From positions 1 through 11,765 of the forward strand of contig RFTM01000022.1 of the NCBI GenBank assembly GCA_009923475.1: a stretch of DNA of 11,765 nt, in the 5' to 3' direction. A program made the translations under genes and the position numbers. Shown here one piece after another: positions 6,768-11,765 of this stretch (its first letter is position 1; the number at the start of each line of letters is the position of its first letter). Below the pieces are notes generated by a model that saw only the letters and a list, made by a program, of their open reading frames with translations, ran no database searches and had not been told where the DNA came from. Source of the DNA: Gammaproteobacteria bacterium. Lineage in GTDB: Bacteria > Pseudomonadota > Gammaproteobacteria > Steroidobacterales > Steroidobacteraceae.

Positions 6768-6793
6768 CTTCTACGGATGCGTCTTCTACCTAT
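6768..6793 (-). promoter_or_regulatory. Two 11-bp direct repeats, candidate tandem FixJ sites between cytochrome c and ccoN
   Basis: CTTCTACGGAT (6768-6778) and CTTCTACCTAT (6783-6793) agree at 9 of 11 positions and start 15 bp apart. On the minus strand they contain ATCCGTAG and ATAGGTAG, each 6 of 8 to the FixJ consensus GTAMGTAG and both keeping the GTAG end. NarL/FixJ-type regulators often bind such spaced repeats. The pair lies about 75-100 nt before ccoN and 40-67 nt before the cytochrome start, so it could serve both directions. Confidence 0.4.
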
Positions 6794-6831
6794 TCAAGCG
6801 CGAAGGTGCCCGCGCGAACATTGCGCCGCAC

Positions 6832-6848
6832 GGGGACGGCACGTCCCC
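6832..6848 (+). other. 7-bp stem hairpin in the ccoN leader
   Basis: GGGGACG (6832-6838) and CGTCCCC (6842-6848) form a perfect stem with a GCA loop. The hairpin ends 17 nt before the ccoN ATG. Its CCCC arm could instead pair with the GGGGG (6857-6861) that serves as ccoN ribosome binding site. There is no T-run, so it is not an intrinsic terminator. Confidence 0.4.
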
Positions 6849-6865
6849 TCTTCGCCGGGGGTCTG

Positions 6866-8302
6866 ATGAACGCGGTGTCCTACAACGACAAGGTCATCCG
6901 GCAGTTCGCCGTGATGACGTTGGTCTGGGGCGTGGTCGGCATGCTGGTGGGCGTCATCATCGCCTCCCAACTGCTGTTCCCGGCCCTCAACTTCGACCTG
7001 CCGTGGCTGACCTTCAGCCGTCTGCGGCCGCTGCACACCAACGCGGTGATCTTCGCCTTCGGCGGATCGGCGATCTTCGCCACCTCGTACTACATCGTGC
7101 AGCGCACCTGCCACACCCGCCTCTTTTCGGACGGCCTGGCGGCGTTCACGTTCTGGGGCTGGCAGCTGGTGATCGTGCTGGCGGCCATCTCGCTGCCCAT
7201 GGGCTGGACCACCGGCAAGGAGTACGCCGAGCTCGAGTGGCCGATCGACCTGCTGATCGCCGTCGTGTGGGTGGCCTACGCGGTGGTCTTCCTCGGCACG
7301 CTCGCCAAGCGCAAGGTCGAGCACATCTACGTCGCGAACTGGTTCTTCGCCGCGTTCATCATCACCGTGGCGGTGCTGCACATCGTCAACAGCGCCGAGA
7401 TCCCGGTGACCCTGACCAAGAGCTACTCCGCCTACGCGGGCGTGGTCGACGCCATGGTCCAGTGGTGGTACGGGCACAACGCGGTGGGTTTCTTCCTGAC
7501 CGCCGCCTTCCTCGGGATGATGTACTACTTCGTGCCGAAGCAGGCCGGGCGCCCCGTGTATTCCTACCGGCTGTCGATCGTGCACTTCTGGTCGCTGATC
7601 TCGATCTACATGTGGGCGGGCCCGCACCACCTGCACTACACGACACTGCCCGATTGGGCGCAGACGATCGGCATGGTCTTCTCGTTGATGCTCATCGCGC
7701 CGTCCTGGGGCGGCATGATCAACGGCATCATGACCCTGTCGGGCGCGTGGCACAAACTGCGTGACGACCCGATCCTGAAGTTCCTCATCGTGTCGCTGTC
7801 GTTCTACGGCATGTCGACCTTCGAGGGGCCGATGATGTCGATCAAGACCGTCAACGCGCTGTCGCACTACACCGACTGGACCATCGGCCACGTGCATTCC
7901 GGCGCGCTCGGCTGGGTCGCCATGGTGACCGTCGGCTCGATGTACATGCTCATCCCCCGTCTCTGGGGCCAGACGAAGATGTGGAGCACTCGGCTCATCG
8001 ACGTGCACTTCTGGACGACCACCATCGGCATCGTGCTCTACACGGTGTCGATGTGGATCGCGGGCGTGACGCAGGGCCTCATGTGGCGCGCCACCAATCC
8101 CGACGGCACCCTCACCTACTCCTTCGTCGAGGCGCTGAAGGCCACCTATCCGTACTACGCCATCCGGCTGGTCGGCGGCCTGCTCGTGTTCGGCGGCATG
8201 CTGCTGATGGTCTACAACGTCGTGAAGACCATCGGCCAGGGACGGCCCACCACCGTCGCCATCCCGGCGCCCGCCGCCACGCACGCGCCGCAACCGGCCT
8301 GA
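6866..8302 (+). CDS. ccoN: cbb3-type cytochrome c oxidase subunit I (CcoN)
   Basis: This is the catalytic inner-membrane subunit of the high-affinity oxidase, reducing oxygen to water at haem b3/CuB. It has 478 residues, the usual length. Ligands match the Pseudomonas stutzeri enzyme with a constant offset of 3: H57 (low-spin haem b) in RPLHTNAV, H204 in [10 protein letters not shown], the cross-linking Y248 in [13 protein letters not shown], CuB ligands H254 and H255, and H342 and H344 in [10 protein letters not shown] for the haems. About twelve hydrophobic segments follow one another through the protein. The ATG at 6866 has GGGGG four nt before it; the frame stays open upstream but codes nothing family-like. 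It is first of the cco operon; control is probably through the repeats at 6768-6793. Confidence 0.97.
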   Translation: MNAVSYNDKVIRQFAVMTLVWGVVGMLVGVIIASQLLFPALNFDLPWLTFSRLRPLHTNAVIFAFGGSAIFATSYYIVQRTCHTRLFSDGLAAFTFWGWQLVIVLAAISLPMGWTTGKEYAELEWPIDLLIAVVWVAYAVVFLGTLAKRKVEHIYVANWFFAAFIITVAVLHIVNSAEIPVTLTKSYSAYAGVVDAMVQWWYGHNAVGFFLTAAFLGMMYYFVPKQAGRPVYSYRLSIVHFWSLISIYMWAGPHHLHYTTLPDWAQTIGMVFSLMLIAPSWGGMINGIMTLSGAWHKLRDDPILKFLIVSLSFYGMSTFEGPMMSIKTVNALSHYTDWTIGHVHSGALGWVAMVTVGSMYMLIPRLWGQTKMWSTRLIDVHFWTTTIGIVLYTVSMWIAGVTQGLMWRATNPDGTLTYSFVEALKATYPYYAIRLVGGLLVFGGMLLMVYNVVKTIGQGRPTTVAIPAPAATHAPQPA

Positions 8303-8311
8303 GGCACCGCC

Positions 8312-8920
8312 ATGAAGCACGAGACCATAGAGAAGAACGTCGGGCTGCTCGGGGTGCTGATCGCCATCGTGATCAGCTTCGGCGGCCTGGTCGAGATCAT
8401 CCCGCTCACGCTGTCGCGCGAGACGACGCAGCCCGCGCCCGGGATCGCGCCCTACCCGGCGCTGCAGCTCGAGGGCCGCGACATCTACCTGCGCGAGGGC
8501 TGTTACAACTGCCACTCGCAGATGATCAGGCCGCTGCGAGGCGAGACCGAGCGTTACGGCCATTACTCGCTCGCGGGAGAGTCGGTGTACGACCACCCGT
8601 TCCAGTTCGGCTCCAAGCGAACCGGTCCCGACCTCGCGCGCGTCGGCGGCAAGTACACGGACGAATGGCAGCGCCTGCACCTGGTCGATCCCCGTGACCT
8701 GGTCCCGGAGTCCAACATGCCCGGGTTCCCGTGGCTGCAGACCGCGAAGGTCGACGCCGGATTGACGCCCGCGAAGATGCGCGCGCTGCGCAAGGTCGGG
8801 GTGCCGTACACCGACGCGCAGATCGCTTCCGCCTCGTCCGAGGTACAGGGCAAGACCGAGATGGAGGCGCTGATCGCCTACCTCCAGGGGCTCGGCACGG
8901 CTTCGCAGGGATGGAGGTGA
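8312..8920 (+). CDS. ccoO: cbb3-type cytochrome c oxidase subunit II, monohaem (CcoO)
   Basis: This 202-residue subunit is anchored by one N-terminal helix (about residues 10-32, [20 protein letters not shown]), with a periplasmic haem c domain that passes electrons from CcoP or soluble cytochromes to CcoN. The haem site is C64-x2-C67-H68 in the family signature [40 protein letters not shown] and [17 protein letters not shown] follow, the latter with the likely Met ligand. Length is typical. It starts 9 nt after ccoN with GAGG about 8 nt before the ATG. Confidence 0.97.
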   Translation: MKHETIEKNVGLLGVLIAIVISFGGLVEIIPLTLSRETTQPAPGIAPYPALQLEGRDIYLREGCYNCHSQMIRPLRGETERYGHYSLAGESVYDHPFQFGSKRTGPDLARVGGKYTDEWQRLHLVDPRDLVPESNMPGFPWLQTAKVDAGLTPAKMRALRKVGVPYTDAQIASASSEVQGKTEMEALIAYLQGLGTASQGWR

Positions 8921-8922
8921 AC

Positions 8923-9075
8923 ATGGACGCGGACACGCTCGGCACCCTTCGCGGACTCGCCACGCTCTTCGCCATGCTTGCGTTCATCGCGGTGTGCGTC
9001 TGGGCCTGGAGCGGCAAGCGCCGCCCGCGCTTCGACGCGGCGGCCCGCATGCCGCTCGAGGAGGACCGGTCATGA
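8923..9075 (+). CDS. ccoQ: cbb3-type oxidase small subunit (CcoQ/FixQ)
   Basis: This 50-residue single-helix membrane protein has a hydrophobic segment at about residues 10-30 (RGLATLFAMLAFIAVCVWAW) followed by the basic GKRRPRF and an acidic end. In known systems CcoQ stabilises the assembled oxidase, especially CcoP association in air. GGAGG lies 5 nt before the ATG, which is 2 nt after the ccoO stop. The gene's own stop overlaps the ccoP start as ATGA. Position between ccoO and ccoP and size make the call firm despite little sequence conservation in the family. Confidence 0.92.
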   Translation: MDADTLGTLRGLATLFAMLAFIAVCVWAWSGKRRPRFDAAARMPLEEDRS

Positions 9076-9989
9076 GCCCGATCGTCTCGGCGATGATCAT
9101 CGCGATCGTGCTCCTCAACACGGCGGCCATGGTCTGGCTGCTGCTGTGGATGCGCAAGCGGCGCGGCGAGCCGCAGACCGCCGGCGACACCACCGGCCAT
9201 GTCTGGGACGGCGACCTGCGCGAGTACAACAACCCGCTGCCGCGCTGGTGGCTGTGGCTGTTCCTCATATCGGTCGCTTTCGCGCTCGCTTACCTGCTGC
9301 TCTACCCCGGGCTCGGCGACCGGCGCGGCACGCTCGGCTGGACGCAGGTGAAGCAGTGGGAGGAGATGCAGGCCGCCCAGGAGCGCAGCGCGCGGTCCAT
9401 CCTCGCGCGGTTCGACGGGCGCGATCCTGCGGCGCTCGCAGGCGATCCGGCCGCCGTCGCCATCGGCCGCAACCTGTTCGCCAACAATTGCGCCGCCTGC
9501 CACGGCTCCGATGGCCGCGGCGCCACCGGCTTCCCCAACCTCACCGACGGCGACTGGCTGTGGGGCGGCGATCCGGAGACGATCGTCACCACGGTCTCGC
9601 AGGGTCGCGTCGGCGTGATGGCGCCGTGGATCGACGTGCTCGGCGAGAAGGGCGTGGACGATGCCGCGGCTTATGTGCTGTCGCTCTCGGGCCGCAAGGC
9701 GCCGAAGGGCGATGTCGCGGCCGGCCAGGCGCAGTTCAACACCTATTGCACCGCCTGCCACGGCCCGGACGGCCGCGGCAACACGGCGGTCGGCGCACCC
9801 AACCTCACGGACGGCATCTGGCTGCACGGCGGGTCGGCGGCCAAGGTCCGCGAGACGATCGCGCACGGCCGCCAGAACGCCATGCCCGCGCAGGAAGCCC
9901 GCCTCGGCGACACGCGCATCCGCCTGCTCGCGGCCTATGTCATCAGCCTGCGCGGACCCACCCGTGTCGCAGCCCTCGACAGCCGGTGA
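9072..9989 (+). CDS. ccoP: cbb3-type cytochrome c oxidase subunit III, dihaem (CcoP)
   Basis: This 305-residue subunit takes electrons from soluble cytochromes into the oxidase. It has two N-terminal helices (about 5-27 and 58-78), the form common in beta- and gammaproteobacteria, with the FixP signature HVWDGDLREYNNPLPRWW between them. Two periplasmic haem c domains follow: C140-x2-C143-H144 (NCAACHGSDGRG, with PNLTDGDWLWGG) and C226-x2-C229-H230 (YCTACHGPDGRG, with PNLTDGIWLHGG). Met ligands are likely in GVMAPW and NAMPAQ. The ATG lies in the ATGA overlap with ccoQ, with GGAGGA about 8 nt upstream. The last 26 nt overlap the next small gene if that gene starts at its GTG. Confidence 0.97.
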   Translation: MSPIVSAMIIAIVLLNTAAMVWLLLWMRKRRGEPQTAGDTTGHVWDGDLREYNNPLPRWWLWLFLISVAFALAYLLLYPGLGDRRGTLGWTQVKQWEEMQAAQERSARSILARFDGRDPAALAGDPAAVAIGRNLFANNCAACHGSDGRGATGFPNLTDGDWLWGGDPETIVTTVSQGRVGVMAPWIDVLGEKGVDDAAAYVLSLSGRKAPKGDVAAGQAQFNTYCTACHGPDGRGNTAVGAPNLTDGIWLHGGSAAKVRETIAHGRQNAMPAQEARLGDTRIRLLAAYVISLRGPTRVAALDSR

Positions 9990-10224
9990 CGGCAAGGCGC
10001 GCGCCGGACTCACGGCGCTGTGGTGCTCGTTCCTGGCGGCGAGCATCGCGACCCTGCTGTTCTTCGCCTTCGTCGACCCCACACCGGTCGTCGCGGTGCT
10101 GACGCCGACCGACGTGCTGCCGAGCCGCACGGCGCTGTACAGCCTCGGGTTCTTCTTTTTCTGGGCGATGTGCGCCCTCGCCGCCGGCCTGACGGCCTGG
10201 CTGCTCCGCCCCCCTCCGCGATGA
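9964..10224 (+). CDS. Small two-helix membrane protein inside the cco operon, function unknown
   Basis: This 86-residue protein has two clear helices, at about residues 16-36 (LTALWCSFLAASIATLLFFAF) and 57-81 (ALYSLGFFFFWAMCALAAGL and on). They are joined by a proline-rich loop of about 20 residues (VDPTPVVAVLTPTDVLPSRT). The only reasonable start I see is GTG at 9964, inside the ccoP end; its ribosome binding site is weak, so it probably depends on coupling to ccoP. The stop overlaps the ccoG ATG as ATGA, and ccoG itself has no Shine-Dalgarno sequence, so this gene appears to carry ribosomes from ccoP to ccoG. It has no haem or metal motif; a single Cys lies in each helix. It is not CcoQ, which is already present, nor an obvious CcoS. 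A role in oxidase assembly is inference from position. Confidence 0.75.
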   Translation: MSQPSTAGDGKARAGLTALWCSFLAASIATLLFFAFVDPTPVVAVLTPTDVLPSRTALYSLGFFFFWAMCALAAGLTAWLLRPPPR

Positions 10225-11651
10225 ACGCCACCGCGCCCACGGACCCGTCGGATTCCTACTACGCCGCGCACCAGAAGGTCTACCCGCGGGAGGTCTCCGG
10301 TCGCTTCGCCAACTTGCGGGTGACCGCCGCCTGGGTGCTGCTCGGGCTCTTCTACGGCCTGCCCTGGCTGACCTGGGACGGACGGCAAGCGGTGCTCTTC
10401 GACCTGCCCGCGCGGCAGTTCCACCTGTTCGGCCTCACGCTCTGGCCGCAGGACTTCATCTACCTCGCGTGGCTGCTCGTCATCGCCGCGCTCAGCCTGT
10501 TCTTCTTCACCGCCATCGCCGGTCGGCTGTGGTGCGGATACGCCTGTCCGCAGACCGTATGGACGGAGGTGTTCCTGTGGCTCGAGCGCGTGACCGAGGG
10601 CGACCGTGCGCGGCGCATCAAGCTCGACGCGTCGCCGTGGGGACGCGAGAAACTGCTGCGCAAAGGCGCCAAGCAGGCCCTGTGGATCGTGTTCGCGCTC
10701 TGGACCGGCTTCACCTTCGTCGGCTTCTTCACCCCCATCCGCGAGCTCGCCGGCGAGGTGATGGCAGGCGCGCTCGGGCCATGGGAGACGTTCTGGACCC
10801 TCTTCTACGGCTTCGCCACATATGGCAATGCGGGCTTCCTGCGGGAGCAGGTCTGCAAGTACATGTGCCCCTACGCGCGGTTCCAGAGCGCGATGTTCGA
10901 CAAGGACACCTTGATCATCACCTACGACGCCGGGCGCGGTGAACCCCGCGGCGGACGCCGTCGCGGCACGGACCCGCGCGTCGCAGGCCTCGGCGATTGC
11001 ACCGACTGCACGCTCTGCGTGCAGGCCTGCCCCACCGGCATCGACATCCGCAAGGGCCTGCAATACGAGTGCATCGCCTGCGCCGCCTGCATCGACGCCT
11101 GCGACTCGGTGATGGACCGGATGGGGTATGCGCGCGGGCTGGTCCGCTACGACACGGAGCACGCGCTGCAGGGCCGCAGCGGCCGCGTGCTGCGGCCGCG
11201 GGTCATCGTCTACGGCTCGCTGCTCGGCTTGCTGGTCGCCGGCCTCGTCGCCTCGCTCGCGATGCGCAAGCCGGTCGCGCTCGACGCGCTGCACGACCGC
11301 AACGCCCTCTATCGCGACCTGGGAACGGGCGAGATCGAGAACGTGTACCTGCTCAAGATCATGAACAAGGACGGCAAGACCCACCGCTTCGTGGTCTCCC
11401 TGACGGACGACCAGGACCGCGGTCACGACGGGGAGTCCGCGCATCGCCTGGATCCGGCGCGACCGGTGTTCGAGGTCCGCGGCGGCGAGGTGTACAACGC
11501 CGCCGTGCGCGTCCGCCGCGCCGCCTGGGATGATGACGAGCGCGACGGCTCGCATCCCGGGTCCTCGAAGCTGCGCCTCACCGTGACCGCCGAGGATGAC
11601 CCCGCGCTCGTCGCGAGCGCGGACGCGCGGTTCTTCGCGCCACAGGACTGA
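10221..11651 (+). CDS. ccoG: Cytochrome c oxidase accessory ferredoxin-like protein CcoG (FixG/RdxA family)
   Basis: This 476-residue inner-membrane iron-sulfur protein, in studied bacteria, reduces copper for CuB insertion into CcoN. It has about five helices (near 36-52, 85-102, 160-178, 190-208 and 333-352). Cysteine motifs are CGYACPQTVW (C105, C109), CKYMCPYARFQ (C212, C216), and two 4Fe-4S clusters: C260-x2-C263-x2-C266-x3-C270-P and C284-x2-C287-x2-C290-x3-C294-D. The second cluster ends in CD rather than the usual CP. A C-terminal immunoglobulin-like domain (about 360-476) has NVYLLKIMNKDGKTHRFVV. Length is normal. Translation must rely on the ATGA overlap with the preceding small gene, since CCTCCGCG, not a ribosome binding site, precedes the ATG. 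Confidence 0.95.
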   Translation: MNATAPTDPSDSYYAAHQKVYPREVSGRFANLRVTAAWVLLGLFYGLPWLTWDGRQAVLFDLPARQFHLFGLTLWPQDFIYLAWLLVIAALSLFFFTAIAGRLWCGYACPQTVWTEVFLWLERVTEGDRARRIKLDASPWGREKLLRKGAKQALWIVFALWTGFTFVGFFTPIRELAGEVMAGALGPWETFWTLFYGFATYGNAGFLREQVCKYMCPYARFQSAMFDKDTLIITYDAGRGEPRGGRRRGTDPRVAGLGDCTDCTLCVQACPTGIDIRKGLQYECIACAACIDACDSVMDRMGYARGLVRYDTEHALQGRSGRVLRPRVIVYGSLLGLLVAGLVASLAMRKPVALDALHDRNALYRDLGTGEIENVYLLKIMNKDGKTHRFVVSLTDDQDRGHDGESAHRLDPARPVFEVRGGEVYNAAVRVRRAAWDDDERDGSHPGSSKLRLTVTAEDDPALVASADARFFAPQD

Positions 11652-11677
11652 CCGGATACAACTCCAGGGGATACCGC

Positions 11678-11765
11678 ATGGACTCCATCGCCGCCGCTCC
11701 CGCCGTACGCCGACCGAACCTCGCGTTGTGGGCGATGATCGCGATCCCGGCGGCGACGGTGGTCG
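11678..11765 (+). CDS. fixH: Probable FixH-family protein, N-terminus only, cut by window edge
   Basis: Only 29 codons are visible: a short polar start MDSIAAAPAVRRPNLAL, then a hydrophobic run WAMIAIPAATVV. AGGGG lies about 9 nt before the ATG, 26 nt after the ccoG stop. FixH proteins start with a short tail ending in a W-rich helix of the form PWxWxxxxxPxxxV, and fixH is the usual gene after ccoG in cco clusters; it aids oxidase maturation. The call rests mainly on position. Another small membrane maturation factor would look the same over so few residues. Confidence 0.6.
   Translation, partial: MDSIAAAPAVRRPNLALWAMIAIPAATVV

Noticed and set aside
6784..6797. FNR/FixK-type box TTCT-N6-TCAA
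   Set aside because: Only 6 of 8 half-site bases match TTGA-N6-TCAA and the left half is poor. The direct-repeat reading explains the stretch better.
6794..8680. Open frame of 628 codons on the minus strand
   Set aside because: It is antisense to ccoN and has His/Arg/Asp-rich sequence without hydrophobic core or motif; a shadow of ccoN codon use.
8526..11555. Open frame of 1009 codons on the minus strand
   Set aside because: It is antisense to ccoO, ccoQ, ccoP and ccoG, which are certain. Its sequence is rich in Ala, Arg, Glu, His and Asp with no domain pattern, as expected for the mirror of GC-rich codons.

Overview
The window is GC-rich DNA from a proteobacterium, most likely a beta- or gammaproteobacterium. 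It carries a complete ccoNOQP operon with its ccoG maturation gene, a haem-PAS FixL/FixJ pair and an RND efflux pair. Genus cannot be read from the sequence. It is compact chromosomal DNA with no transposase, integrase, tRNA, rRNA or CRISPR array.

Layout. (1) Positions 1-2266, leftward: an RND efflux operon, with the periplasmic adaptor followed by the pump, which runs off the left edge. The two genes share an ATGA overlap. (2) 2267-2356: a short divergent promoter region with an AT-rich imperfect palindrome. (3) 2357-2554, rightward: a small two-helix membrane protein of unknown function. Its 3' end overlaps the 3' end of the next leftward gene. (4) 2489-3779, leftward: a DksA/TraR-type zinc-finger protein followed by a tandem-domain universal stress protein. 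(5) 3780-3921: a divergent control region. (6) 3922-6080, rightward: fixL (haem-PAS, second PAS, histidine kinase; TTG start) and fixJ, joined by an ATGA overlap. (7) 6085-6726, leftward: a periplasmic dihaem cytochrome c. (8) 6727-6865: a second divergent control region. (9) 6866-11765, rightward: ccoN, ccoO, ccoQ, ccoP, a small two-helix membrane protein gene, ccoG, and the start of a probable fixH.

How it fits together. FixL keeps the residues that hold and read haem in rhizobial FixL, so it should sense low oxygen and phosphorylate FixJ. The obvious output is the high-affinity cbb3 oxidase encoded next door. The dihaem cytochrome facing ccoN is a candidate electron donor to it, and the DksA-like/Usp pair facing fixL looks like a low-oxygen stress arm. 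Both divergent control regions carry sequences resembling the published FixJ site (GTAMGTAG), and both carry the palindrome TTGCGCAA about 25 nt upstream of the leftward gene. No FixK/FNR gene lies in the window, so direct control by FixJ is a reasonable hypothesis.

Novelty. I see no wholly new system. The points most worth checking are the FixL domain order (haem-PAS first, then an extra PAS), the paired regulatory motifs, the unassigned small membrane gene inside the cco operon, a possible Shine-Dalgarno-masking hairpin before ccoN, and the antisense 3' overlap at the stress-protein gene.
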